Assembly (NCBI RefSeq): GCF_003696235.1
Contig: NZ_RFFJ01000005.1
Coordinates: 24,169 to 88,168 of the forward strand
DNA: 64,000 bases
Source: Streptomyces triticirhizae
Lineage (GTDB): Bacteria; Actinomycetota; Actinomycetes; Streptomycetales; Streptomycetaceae
Direction of reading: 5' to 3'
In this document: piece by piece, positions 29,152 through 37,449 of the stretch
Position numbering within the stretch: position 1 is the stretch's first letter
How the letters are laid out: every line of letters begins with the position of its first letter
Translations under genes and position numbers: made by a program
The notes under the pieces: generated by a model
What the model was told of the DNA's origin: nothing
What the model saw: the letters and a program-made list of their open reading frames with translations, nothing else
The model's database searches: none

Positions 29152-29555
29152 GGCGCGGCCCGGTCCGTTCCCGGGCCACGCTCCGGCCGCGCGCCGTCGC
29201 GCTCCAGGCGTTCGGCGCGGCGGACGTGGCGGACCGCGATCAGCAGCAGCACGGGGTAGCTGCCGCCCATCAACAGCAGCCAGGAGAGCGGGACTCCCAG
29301 CAGCGTGACATGGCTGAGCGCGGGCGCGGCGGCCAGCAGCCCGCTGAGCCCGAAGAGCACGGCGCCGAGCAGCGCGAGGGTGCGGGCGGCCTGCCGGCGC
29401 TGGCGGGCGAAGAGCGCGCGGACCGCCTCGGTGGAGTCCCGGTCGTCGGCGCCGGGGATGGTCGGGGGCAGCAGGTGTTGGGCGGGCCGGTGGCGGCGGG
29501 CCAGCGCGATGCGGGTCTGCGGGCTGGTGATCCGCACCCGCCGGGTGCCGCTCAC
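29148..29555 (-). CDS. Small two-helix membrane protein, symporter partner
   Basis: A 135-residue protein with two hydrophobic helices (LALLGAVLFGLSGLLAAAPA and VPLSWLLLMGGSYPVLLLIA) and basic ends. Position and architecture match the small DUF485-like protein encoded before acetate-type SSS permeases. The GTG at 29553-29555 overlaps the stop of the response regulator (GTGA) and its own stop overlaps the symporter start. An in-frame region further upstream lies inside the regulator gene and is not likely translated. Confidence 0.65.
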   Translation of the reverse strand: MSGTRRVRITSPQTRIALARRHRPAQHLLPPTIPGADDRDSTEAVRALFARQRRQAARTLALLGAVLFGLSGLLAAAPALSHVTLLGVPLSWLLLMGGSYPVLLLIAVRHVRRAERLERDGARPERGPGTDRAAP

Positions 29556-30343
29556 GCGCGGGTTCCGGGCGGCGGCACGGCGTTCACTCCCTCGTCCCTG
29601 ACGGCGGCCAGCAGCCGTTCCTTCAGCGCGCGGGCGTGGCGGCGGCTGACCGGGACGTCGCCGGCGGGGGTGCGGGCCACCAGCCCCGAGGAGCTGGAGA
29701 CCCACAGGTCGCGGACCCAGCCGATGGCCACCAGATAGCCCCGGTGCGCGCGGACGAAGCCGGCCGGCGCCCAGACCTCCTCCAGATAGCTCAGCGGCAT
29801 CCGGATCAGGTGGCTGCCCTCGCCGGTGTGCAGCCGGACGTAGTCGCCGTGGGCCTCGGCGTACTGGATGTCGTCACGGTGCACGAAGGTGGTGTGCCGG
29901 CCGTTCTCGACCTGGACGACGGCCAGTTCGTCGACCTGGGACGGGCGGGGCGTGGCCGGCGGCGGGCGGCGCGGGGCGCCGGCGCGGGAGACGGCCTCGG
30001 CCAGCCGCTCGGGCCGGACGGGCTTGAGCAGGTAGTCGATGGCGCCAATGCCGAAGGCGTCGACGGCGTGCTGCTCGGAGGCGGTGACGAAGACGATCGC
30101 CGGCGGCTCGGAGAGGCGGCCGACGACCCGGGCCACGGCCATCCCGTCCAGGCCCGGCATGGAGATGTCGAGGAAGACCGCGTCGAAGGCGGTCTCGCCC
30201 AGCTGCCGCACCGCGCTCTCCCCGCCGTCCGCCTCGCTGACCCGGCCGATCTCGGGGAGGGCGGTCAGCATGGCGGCCAGCTCGCGGCGGGTGAACGTCT
30301 CGTCCTCCACCACCAGCGCGCGCAGTCGGGTCTCGGCGGTCAA
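29552..30343 (-). CDS. LytTR-family response regulator
   Basis: A 263-residue regulator. The receiver domain (residues 1-120) has the acidic pair in LRALVVEDE, the phosphoacceptor Asp in DAVFLDISMPGLDG and the Lys in DYLLKPVRPERLAEA. The DNA-binding LytTR domain follows a Pro-rich linker (FVHRDDIQYAEAHGDYVRLH, then FVRAHRGYLVAIGWVRDL). It starts at TTG 30343-30341, overlapping the kinase stop. It most likely controls the overlapping symporter genes. Confidence 0.88.
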   Translation of the reverse strand: MTAETRLRALVVEDETFTRRELAAMLTALPEIGRVSEADGGESAVRQLGETAFDAVFLDISMPGLDGMAVARVVGRLSEPPAIVFVTASEQHAVDAFGIGAIDYLLKPVRPERLAEAVSRAGAPRRPPPATPRPSQVDELAVVQVENGRHTTFVHRDDIQYAEAHGDYVRLHTGEGSHLIRMPLSYLEEVWAPAGFVRAHRGYLVAIGWVRDLWVSSSSGLVARTPAGDVPVSRRHARALKERLLAAVRDEGVNAVPPPGTRA

Positions 30344-31437
30344 TGCGCGACCACTCCTCGTCTGAATCGGGGCACCCGGATCACGACCTTGGTGCCGCTG
30401 CCCGGCGCGGTCTCGATGACCAGCCCGTACTCGGGCCCGTAGACCGTGCGCAGCCGCTGGTCGACGTTGGCCAGCCCGACCCGGCGGCGCTCCCCCAGCG
30501 GGTGGCCCCGGTCGGCCGGCCGCTCCCCGGCGAGCACCGCCTGGGCGAACTCGGGCGTCATCCCCACCCCGTCGTCCTCGACCTCGATCACGCACAGCGG
30601 GCCCTCGCCGAAGCCGGAGACCTGGATCGAGCCGGGGCCCGGCTTGGGCTCCAGCCCGTGTCGCACGGCATTCTCCACGATCGGCTGGATCACGAGGAAG
30701 GGGATGGCGACGGGCAGGATCTCGGGCGCCATCCGGACGGTCAGCTCCATCCGGTCGTCGAAGCGGGCGCGTTGCAGCTCCAGATAGGTCTGGATGGCCT
30801 GGAGTTCCTCGGCGACGGTGGCGTAGTCGCCCTGTGGGGAGAAGCTGTAGCGCAGGTAGTCGGCGAAGTCGCTGAGCAGCGCGCGGGCGCGGTCGGGGTC
30901 GGTGCGGATGCGGGCGCCGATCACGGCCAGGGCGTTGTGCAGGAAGTGCGGCGATATCTGGGCGCGCAGGGTGCGGAGTTCGGCCTGGGCGATGCGTTCC
31001 CTGGCGCGGCGCAGCGCGGCGTGGTCCAGGGAACGGGCCACCTGCGCGGCGGCGGCCGTGACCTCGGGCTCGCTGCCGCCGCGCACCAGCAGCCCGCCGG
31101 TCAGCTCGCCGGCGACGAGCAGCGGGACGGCCGACCAGGGCGGCCGGTGGACGGGGCTGCCGTGCTCGTACGCCTGGGCGAGCAGGGTGTCGGGCTCGGG
31201 CTCCTCGGGGTGCGGTCCCGCGACGGCGACCGGTCCCGCGAGGTCGGCGAGCAGCACGGTGTCGGCGCCGAGAAGGCGGCGCAGCCGGCGGGCGGCCTGG
31301 GCCGGGCCGCGCCCGGTGAGCCCGTCGCGCAGGTCGTCGTCCAGTTCCCGCACGGCGGTCAGCAGCCGCGCCAGGCCCGGCCGGTTGCGCGCGTCCTCGC
31401 CCGCCTCGGCCCTGCGCCGACGTCTGCCTTCCAGCAT
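30340..31437 (-). CDS. LytS-type sensor histidine kinase without membrane segments
   Basis: A 365-residue kinase. The first 180 residues form a GAF-like sensory region (LLGADTVLLADLAGPVAVAG, then PWSAVPLLVAGELTGGLLVR) with no transmembrane helix. QISPHFLHNALAVIGARIR holds the phosphorylated His of the LytS class; IVENAVRHG and VEDDGVGM are the N and G boxes of the ATPase. LytS kinases usually have an N-terminal membrane domain, so this one probably senses a cytoplasmic signal. It heads a four-gene overlapping operon. Confidence 0.87.
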   Translation of the reverse strand: MLEGRRRRRAEAGEDARNRPGLARLLTAVRELDDDLRDGLTGRGPAQAARRLRRLLGADTVLLADLAGPVAVAGPHPEEPEPDTLLAQAYEHGSPVHRPPWSAVPLLVAGELTGGLLVRGGSEPEVTAAAAQVARSLDHAALRRARERIAQAELRTLRAQISPHFLHNALAVIGARIRTDPDRARALLSDFADYLRYSFSPQGDYATVAEELQAIQTYLELQRARFDDRMELTVRMAPEILPVAIPFLVIQPIVENAVRHGLEPKPGPGSIQVSGFGEGPLCVIEVEDDGVGMTPEFAQAVLAGERPADRGHPLGERRRVGLANVDQRLRTVYGPEYGLVIETAPGSGTKVVIRVPRFRRGVVAH

Positions 31438-31560
31438 GGGCCGAACCTAGCCCAGTCGACGGCGTGGGTGTAGGGAGTCGCGGGGACTCGCAGGGGGGCG
31501 AACGGGCCGATCAGCCTTCGGACGACGGGCGGGGCACGCGGGCGTGGGCGGGGCGCGCGG

Positions 31561-32565
31561 TCACTCCGTCAGCGAAGGGTGGATCTGGCAGGGGCCGTAG
31601 GGGTCGAGGTCGCTGGGCCTGGGCGTCTCGGGGCCGTCGGGCCCGATCCGCAGCAGCCGCTCGACGCGGATGATCCGGAACCTGCGCCCGAGCACGGTGA
31701 CCTCGTCGCGGCGCGGGTGGGCGCGGAAGTCCTCGGCCGCCTCGGCATAGCGGCTGGCGTCCTCGGCGGGGATCTCGGGGGCCAGCTTCGGCAGGAACTC
31801 GGCGAGGTAGTCGTAGAGGGTGGCGCGGGCCTCGTTCGGGGTGGCCGAGAGGCTGGCCATCGGCTCCCAGGAGGCGCGTTTTCGCTCGGCGAAGGTGAAG
31901 GTGGCCGGGAGCAACACGACTCCGGGGTGCGTTTCGATCGCCCGGGCGGAGTCGGCGCGCACGTCGGCGGGGATGCGGGACGCCTCGTAGCGGAGCCCGA
32001 GCAGCTCCATCCGCTGGATGGACTCCATGATCCCGGTCGGGCGGGCGTGGTCGACGAGCAGGCCCCTGGTGCGGCTCGGGGTGGGGCGGCGCTCGCCCCA
32101 GGCGAGGTCGGCGTTGGGCTCGTCGGGGTCGGTCGGGCGCGGGCCCTCGATGCCGTCGGGGCCGAGCCGGGCGAACTCGTCGCCGCGCACGACCCGGTAC
32201 CTGGTGCCGTCCACCGTCAGCTCGTTGACCGGCTCGGTTTCCAACCTGCTGATGGCGGCGATGAGTTCGGCGCGGAGCGGGTCGCCGGGCTTCGTCTCGT
32301 CGTTGGCGCGCGTCCACAGGTGGGAGTTGAGGCCCTCCCTGGCGTGCTGGGGGAACGCCGCCGACACGTCGTCGAGGAGCCGCCAGGCCGGGCCGTACGC
32401 GGGACGCTGCTCGGCGAAGCCGAAGACGGGGCCCCTGATCGCGACGTGGGGGTACTGCTCGGCCGCCCTGAGCATGTCCAGCTCGGTGACCTCGGAGACG
32501 GGGTCGTCCCTGCGGGTCACCCGGAACGTGAGGTGGCGCGGCGGGTTCCTCCGGTAGTCCTCCAT
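31561..32565 (-). CDS. DUF5954-like hypothetical protein
   Basis: A 334-residue soluble protein that resembles a streptomycete family I remember as DUF5954. It has an internal duplication: TVDGTRYRVVRGDEFARLGP at about 135-155 and TVLGRRFRIIRVERLLRIGP near 295-315, both followed by DG-x-E-x-PRP-x-D. PTGIMESIQRMELLGLRYEA is a third conserved segment. No catalytic motif is visible and the role is unknown. The start is the ATG at 32563-32565; 19 further codons upstream are open but unlikely. Confidence 0.7.
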   Translation of the reverse strand: MEDYRRNPPRHLTFRVTRRDDPVSEVTELDMLRAAEQYPHVAIRGPVFGFAEQRPAYGPAWRLLDDVSAAFPQHAREGLNSHLWTRANDETKPGDPLRAELIAAISRLETEPVNELTVDGTRYRVVRGDEFARLGPDGIEGPRPTDPDEPNADLAWGERRPTPSRTRGLLVDHARPTGIMESIQRMELLGLRYEASRIPADVRADSARAIETHPGVVLLPATFTFAERKRASWEPMASLSATPNEARATLYDYLAEFLPKLAPEIPAEDASRYAEAAEDFRAHPRRDEVTVLGRRFRIIRVERLLRIGPDGPETPRPSDLDPYGPCQIHPSLTE

Positions 32566-32613
32566 GAGCCCAGTGTGACGCCAACGGGCCTGCCGCGTCC
32601 CGGGATTGCCCAA

Positions 32614-32634
32614 AGCCCCCACCTTCGGGGGGCT
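32614..32634. terminator. Hairpin upstream of the DUF5954-like gene
   Basis: A 7-bp stem AGCCCCC / GGGGGCT with loop ACCTTCG. It lies after the end of the NAD(P)-binding gene and before the DUF5954-like gene, both on the minus strand, so it may end the former. Confidence 0.4.
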
Positions 32635-32736
32635 ACCTTGCCCCCATGTTCACGCCTCGGTTCACGATGTTCACGGTTTCCGCTCCTTCGCGCGGCCCGA
32701 CCGTGACCCCACGCGCGCCGGGTCGCCGCCCGGGCC

Positions 32737-33390
32737 TCAGTAGCCGACGGTGAACCGGCGGCCGATGTGGGCGGGGCGTTCGATCTCGTCGACCAGGGCC
32801 GTGGCGTAGTCCTCGGTGCTGATCACGCTGTTCCCCTCCTCGTCCACCACCAGGTCGTCCAGCGCCGTGCGGTAACGGCCGGTGCGCCGGCCCGACTCGA
32901 CGCGGGCCGCGGGGCTGAGGCTGGTCCAGCGCACCTCGCTGGCGATGGACCGCAGATAGGCGAGCGCGTCGCCGTGCGAGCGCATGATCTCCACCACCGC
33001 CTTGGGCAGCCCCGGGGTGTCCCACAGCAGCCGCCCGTCCGGGGTGCGCAGCGAGCCGGCGCCGCCGACCATGATCAACCGGGGCGCCTCGGCGCCCAGC
33101 GCGTGCAGCCCGGCGACCAGCGAGCGCGCCGATGGCTCGATCAACGCCAGGTGCCCCGGCCCGTCGTCCCCGCCCACCGCGCTGACCACCACGTCCTGGC
33201 CGCGCCCCACCGCAGCGACGCTCGCCGGGTCCAGCACGTCGCCGCGCTCCACGGCGAGGTGGGGGTGCGACCTGGTGATCCTCGCCGGGTCGCGGACCAC
33301 GGCGGTCACCTCGTGGCCCCGGTCCAGCGCCTCGCTCACCACGCGGTGGCCGATGGAGCCTCCCGCGCCGAAGACCGCGATCCTCGCCAT
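32737..33390 (-). CDS. NAD(P)-binding Rossmann-fold oxidoreductase-like protein
   Basis: A 217-residue atypical short-chain dehydrogenase of the NmrA/YwnB kind. The dinucleotide motif is VFGAGGSIGHRVVSEALDRG; VTAVVRDPARI and LIMVGGAGSLRTPDGRLLWD follow; no YxxxK catalytic pair is evident. Such proteins reduce small molecules or act as redox-state sensors. It diverges from the amino-acid permease across a 237-base gap. Confidence 0.8.
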   Translation of the reverse strand: MARIAVFGAGGSIGHRVVSEALDRGHEVTAVVRDPARITRSHPHLAVERGDVLDPASVAAVGRGQDVVVSAVGGDDGPGHLALIEPSARSLVAGLHALGAEAPRLIMVGGAGSLRTPDGRLLWDTPGLPKAVVEIMRSHGDALAYLRSIASEVRWTSLSPAARVESGRRTGRYRTALDDLVVDEEGNSVISTEDYATALVDEIERPAHIGRRFTVGY

Positions 33391-33494
33391 TGCCGTCCTC
33401 CCTACGCCGCCCGGCGCCCGCCCGCACGGGCGCCCCCGGTCAGCGTGCCACCCGACCCCGGGGCGGGGGCCCGGCTCCGACGCGTGTCGCGCGT

Positions 33495-33526
33495 CCGGCC
33501 CGTTCCGGGAACGCGGAACGGGCCGG
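33495..33526. promoter_or_regulatory. Strong hairpin in the divergent gap before the APC permease
   Basis: A perfect 13-bp stem CCGGCCCGTTCCG / CGGAACGGGCCGG with loop GGAACG, flanked by further GC-rich pairing. It lies about 100 bases on each side from the two divergent starts, so it is not an end-of-gene terminator for either; it could be an attenuator, an operator, or the relic of a former terminator. Confidence 0.5.
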
Positions 33527-33627
33527 CCACGCGCGGGTGGGCCACCCGGCGTTCAGCTCGGTCCCCTATCGTGCGCGCTCAACCGGGAGAAGCACGTCGA
33601 ACGGTCACGGCCGACAGGAGACACACA

Positions 33628-34902
33628 GTGAGCAGCACGCCCTCGCCGACCCCCGGGATGCCGGACGAACTCCGTCGGCGCCTGGGCGTGCCGGACGCGG
33701 TGCTGATCGGGCTGGGGTCGATGATCGGCGCCGGGATCTTCGCCGCCCTGGCCCCCGCCGCCCGCGCGGCCGGCTCCGGCCTGCTGCTCGGCCTCGCCCT
33801 GGCCTCCGTCGTCGCCTACTGCAACGCCACCTCCTCCGCCCGGCTCGCCGCCCGCTATCCCACCTCGGGCGGCAGCTACGTCTACGGGCGGGAGCGGCTG
33901 GGCGAGTTCTGGGGCTACCTGGCCGGGTGGGCGTTCGTGGTCGGCAAGACCGCCTCCTGCGCGGCGATGGCCCTGACCGTCGGCACCTATGTCTGGCCGG
34001 GCCAGGCCCACGCGGTCGCGGTGGCCGCCGTGGTGGCCCTCACCGCCGTCAACTACGCCGGTGTCCAGAGGTCCGCCCTGCTCACCCGCGTCATCGTGGC
34101 CCTCGTCCTCGCGGTGCTCGCCGCCCTCGTGGTCGCCTCCCTCGCCTCCGGCGCCGTGGACGCGGACCGCCTGGACATCGGCGCGGACACGACCGGCGGC
34201 GGGGTGCTCCAGGCGGCCGGGCTGCTGTTCTTCGCGTTCGCCGGCTACGCCCGGATCGCCACCCTCGGTGAGGAGGTCACCGACCCGGCCCGCACCATCC
34301 CGCGCGCCATCCCGACCGCGCTCGGCATCACCCTCGTCGTCTACGCCCTCGTCGCCGTCTCCGTCCTCCTGGTCCTCGGCCCAGGCGGCCTCGCCGCCGC
34401 CGAAGCGCCGCTGGCCGAGGCCGCTCGGGCGGCCGGCGCGGGCTGGCTCGTGCCCGTCGTGCGCGTCGGCGCCGCCGTCGCCGCCCTCGGCTCCCTGCTC
34501 GCCCTCGTCCTCGGCGTCTCCCGCACCACCCTGGCCATGGCCCGTGACCACCACCTGCCCCACGCCCTGACCGCCGTCCACCCGCGCTTCGGGGTCCCCC
34601 ACCGGGCCGAACTCGTCGTCGGCGCCGTCGTCGCGGCAGCCGCCGCCACCGCCGACGTCCGCGGCGCGATCGGCTTCTCCTCCTTCGGCGTCCTGGCCTA
34701 CTACGCGATCGCCAACGCCTCCGCGTGGACCCTCGCCCCCGCCGAAGGCCGCCCGGCCAGGATCGTCCCCGCCGTCGGCCTCGCCGGCTGCCTCGTTCTG
34801 GCCCTCGCCCTCCCGCTGCCCTCCGTGCTCGCCGGAGCCGCCGTCCTCCTCGTCGGCGCCGCCGCCTACGGCGTCCGCCGCGCCGGCCTCCGCCGGCGGT
34901 AG
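33628..34902 (+). CDS. APC-superfamily amino-acid permease
   Basis: A 424-residue, roughly 12-helix membrane transporter. LIGLGSMIGAGIFAALAPAA in helix 1 carries the unwound GAG-like segment that binds the amino-acid backbone in the APC fold; FAGYARIATLGEEVTDPART in helix 6 is equally typical. Substrate unknown. The GTG start has AGGAG eight bases before it. It is monocistronic and ends against two hairpins shared with the convergent symporter gene. Confidence 0.88.
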   Translation: MSSTPSPTPGMPDELRRRLGVPDAVLIGLGSMIGAGIFAALAPAARAAGSGLLLGLALASVVAYCNATSSARLAARYPTSGGSYVYGRERLGEFWGYLAGWAFVVGKTASCAAMALTVGTYVWPGQAHAVAVAAVVALTAVNYAGVQRSALLTRVIVALVLAVLAALVVASLASGAVDADRLDIGADTTGGGVLQAAGLLFFAFAGYARIATLGEEVTDPARTIPRAIPTALGITLVVYALVAVSVLLVLGPGGLAAAEAPLAEAARAAGAGWLVPVVRVGAAVAALGSLLALVLGVSRTTLAMARDHHLPHALTAVHPRFGVPHRAELVVGAVVAAAAATADVRGAIGFSSFGVLAYYAIANASAWTLAPAEGRPARIVPAVGLAGCLVLALALPLPSVLAGAAVLLVGAAAYGVRRAGLRRR

Positions 34903-34959
34903 GCGCCGCCGCGCGGGGCCGCGCCCGACGGCGAAGAACCCGCCCGCGCGCGTACGGGC

Positions 34960-35022
34960 GCGCGCCGGCGGGAGAACGGCGCCCGGGGCCCCGCCTGGGG
35001 AAGGGCGGGTGCGGGACCCCGG
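34960..35022. terminator. Hairpin cluster between convergent permease and symporter genes
   Basis: Two GC-rich inverted repeats, one formed by CCCGCCCGCGCGCG and CGCGCGCCGGCGGG with a short loop, the second by GCCCGGGGCCCCGCC and GGCGGG...GACCCCGGGC. They lie in the 161-base tail-to-tail gap and can serve both genes. Confidence 0.55.
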
Positions 35023-35063
35023 GCGCGGGGGCGGATGAGGCCCCCTCCTTCGAGTGCGAACCG

Positions 35064-36764
35064 TCAGTGCTTGGTCGCGCGTTCCGCCCCGGCGCCGGTG
35101 AGGGCCCGCACCTGGAGCTTCGCGAACCGCTCGGGTTCGGACTCGTTGGACATGAGGGTGCCGATCACGGCACAGAGCAGACCCAGCGGGATGGAGACCA
35201 GGCCGGGGTTCTCCAGCGGGAACCAGGAGATGTCGATGCTCTTCGGCAGCAGCGCCAGGTTGTTCCCCTCGGCGTCCACCTTGCCCGAGACCACCGGGGA
35301 GAAGATCACCAGGCCGACCGAGCTGATCAGGCCGCCGTAGATGCCGGCCACCGCTCCCCTGGTGTTGAACCGCTTCCAGAAGAGGCTCAGCAGGATCACC
35401 GGCAGGTTGGCCGAGGCGGCGATCGCGAAGGCCAGCGCGACCAGGAAGGCCACGTTGAGGTCCTGTGCGAAGACCGCCAGCACGATGGAGACCGCGCCCA
35501 CGCCGATCGCGGCGAACCTGGCGACCCTGACCTCCTCCTGCTCGCTGGCCTTCCCGCCGCGCAGCACGGCGTTGTAGAAGTCGTGCGCCAACGAGGAGGA
35601 CGAGGCGATCGTCAGCCCGGCCACCGTGGAGAGGATCGTCGCGAACGCCACCGCCGCGATCAGCGCCAGCATCACCGCGCCGAGGAAGTCGCCGCCGAAG
35701 TGCTGGCCGACCTCCTCGGCCAGCTGGGGCGCCGCCGTGTTGCCCGCCGAGTTCTGCGCCACGATCGCGTCGCGGCCGACCAGCGCCGCGGCGCCGAAGC
35801 CCAGGATCAGGGTCAGCAGGTAGAAGGTGCCGATGAGGCCGATGGCCCAGTTGACCGACTTCCGGGCGGTCTTGGAGTCCGGCACCGTGTAGAAGCGGAT
35901 CAGGATGTGCGGCAGGCCCGCCGTGCCCAGCACCAGCGCCAGGCCCAGGCTGATCAGGTCCAGCTTGTTGACCATGGTCTGCCACGCGTCGCCGGCGACC
36001 TCGACGCCGTAGCGTTGCCCCGGTTCGAGGAACGCGTTCCCCGCGCCGCTCGCCTCGGCCGCGTCGTTCATCAGCGAGCCGAAGTTGAAGTCGTAGATCG
36101 ACAGGACCAGCAGCGCGACCAGCAGCGCGCCGCCCATCAGCATCACGGCCTTGACGATCTGCACCCAGGTGGTGCCGGTCATCCCGCCGAACGACACATA
36201 GGTGATCATCAGCAGGCCGACGACCACGATGCCGACGATCTTGGCGGTGTCGGCGCTCATCCCGAGGTAGGTCTCACCCTCCTCGATGCCCAACAGCAGC
36301 GCCACCAGGGCGCCGGCGCCCACCATCTGCGCCAGCAGGTAGAAGATCGACACGGTCAGCGTCGAGACCGAGCCCGCCGTCCGCACCGGCCGCTGCTTCA
36401 TCCGGTAGGACACGACGTCGGTCATCGTGAACCGGCCGGAGTTCCGCAGGAGTTCGGCGACCAGCAGCAGCGCCACCAGCCAGGCGACCAGGAAGCCGAT
36501 CGAGTAGAGGAAGCCGTCGTAGCCGAAGAGCGCGATCATGCCAGCGATGCCCAGGAACGACGCGGCCGACATGTAGTCGCCGCCGATCGCGAAGCCGTTC
36601 TGGATGCCGCTGAAGCCCCGGCCCCCGGAGTGGAAGTCGGTGGCGGACTTCGTCTGCCGGCTCGCCCAGACGGTGATGCCGAGCGTCACCGCGATCAGCA
36701 CGCCGAAGAGGATGACGGTGATCAGCCGCTCGTCCGAGGTGGTCTCCGCCGCGATGGAGATCAT
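35064..36764 (-). CDS. Cation/acetate-type sodium:solute symporter
   Basis: A 566-residue SSS permease of the ActP/MctC type for acetate and related monocarboxylates. It starts MISIAAETTSDERL and has FHSGGRGFSGIQNGFAIGGD, GLPHILIRFYTVPDSKTARK, an external loop near residues 330-360, and AIAASANLPVILLSLFWKRF matching the SSS signature. About 13 helices are expected. It follows a DUF485 gene with an ATGA overlap. It is longer than the first symporter in the window and lacks a regulator pair beside it. Confidence 0.9.
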   Translation of the reverse strand: MISIAAETTSDERLITVILFGVLIAVTLGITVWASRQTKSATDFHSGGRGFSGIQNGFAIGGDYMSAASFLGIAGMIALFGYDGFLYSIGFLVAWLVALLLVAELLRNSGRFTMTDVVSYRMKQRPVRTAGSVSTLTVSIFYLLAQMVGAGALVALLLGIEEGETYLGMSADTAKIVGIVVVGLLMITYVSFGGMTGTTWVQIVKAVMLMGGALLVALLVLSIYDFNFGSLMNDAAEASGAGNAFLEPGQRYGVEVAGDAWQTMVNKLDLISLGLALVLGTAGLPHILIRFYTVPDSKTARKSVNWAIGLIGTFYLLTLILGFGAAALVGRDAIVAQNSAGNTAAPQLAEEVGQHFGGDFLGAVMLALIAAVAFATILSTVAGLTIASSSSLAHDFYNAVLRGGKASEQEEVRVARFAAIGVGAVSIVLAVFAQDLNVAFLVALAFAIAASANLPVILLSLFWKRFNTRGAVAGIYGGLISSVGLVIFSPVVSGKVDAEGNNLALLPKSIDISWFPLENPGLVSIPLGLLCAVIGTLMSNESEPERFAKLQVRALTGAGAERATKH

Positions 36765-37192
36765 GCGTCGTCTCCCTTCCTGGCGCCGGGCACCGCCGGC
36801 TGGCCCTCCAACTCGTCGCGCAGCTCGTCGGCGAGGGGGTCGTAACGGCGGTTGGCGTAACGGGAGTAGAGGATCGCGATGCCGAAGGTCGTGACGAACT
36901 GCAACAGACCGAAGAACAGCGCGATGTTGGCGCTGCCGACCACCTCGGTCGACATCACCCCTCGGGCGTACGCCGACATCAGGACGTAGAGCAGGTACCA
37001 GGCGAAGAAGGCGATGCTCGCCGGGACGACGAAGCGCAGCAGCCGGCGGCGCAGTTCGTCGAACCGGGGATCGGCGTGCATCGCGGCCGAGCGTGCCTCC
37101 AGGTCGGCCTCGGCGGCGACGGCCGGCGGCGGGTCACCCCGTTCGGCGGGCTGGGGAGGCTCGCTGGAGTCGGGGGCGGAGTGTGTCGTCAT
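36761..37192 (-). CDS. DUF485 family membrane protein
   Basis: A 143-residue protein with a hydrophilic N-terminus and two helices, LLRFVVPASIAFFAWYLLYV and NIALFFGLLQFVTTFGIAIL, followed by YSRYANRRYDPLADELRDEL; this is the DUF485 (YjcH-like) pattern. Such proteins are made with acetate symporters and are thought to be partners. ATG at 37190-37192 with AAGGAG upstream. The stop overlaps the symporter start. Confidence 0.88.
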   Translation of the reverse strand: MTTHSAPDSSEPPQPAERGDPPPAVAAEADLEARSAAMHADPRFDELRRRLLRFVVPASIAFFAWYLLYVLMSAYARGVMSTEVVGSANIALFFGLLQFVTTFGIAILYSRYANRRYDPLADELRDELEGQPAVPGARKGDDA

Positions 37193-37449
37193 CGACGGCT
37201 CCTTAGGAAAGCGGCCCGGGTGGTGACAAGGAAACTGCCCCCAGAATGTAAGGAGCGTCACACCCCCGGGGCAGGCCGAGGAGCCCGCCACTCGACGAAC
37301 GGTCGAAATCAGCGCCGAGCGGGCGACGGGCAGATCACCCCGGGGAGAGCCGCCGGGAAACGCGCCCGGGCCCCGGGCCCACCGCGCGAGGCGGCGGGCC
37401 CGGGGCCCAGGTGAACGATGGCTCGCGGCCGGGGCCGCGAACGGTCAAC
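37193..37449. other. Gap between tuf and the DUF485-symporter pair
   Basis: Both neighbours are on the minus strand. The tuf-proximal side holds the terminator at 37368-37408; the rest should hold the promoter of the DUF485 gene. I could not choose a clear promoter and see no gene. Confidence 0.5.
37368..37408 (-). terminator. Terminator of the str operon (tuf)
   Basis: A perfect 13-bp stem GGGCCCCGGGCCC / GGGCCCGGGGCCC with a 15-base loop that can pair further. It begins 42 bases after the tuf stop. Confidence 0.75.

Noticed and set aside
27073..29259. A 728-codon plus-strand frame spanning rpsJ, the S10 leader and the symporter
   Set aside because: It crosses gene boundaries and terminator-like regions and its sequence is Arg/His/Gly/Pro low complexity.
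32646..32753. A short plus-strand frame beginning MFTPRFTMFT after a hairpin
   Set aside because: It has no ribosome binding site, overlaps the end of the NAD(P)-binding gene and has no recognisable family; the GTTCAC repeats explain its start.
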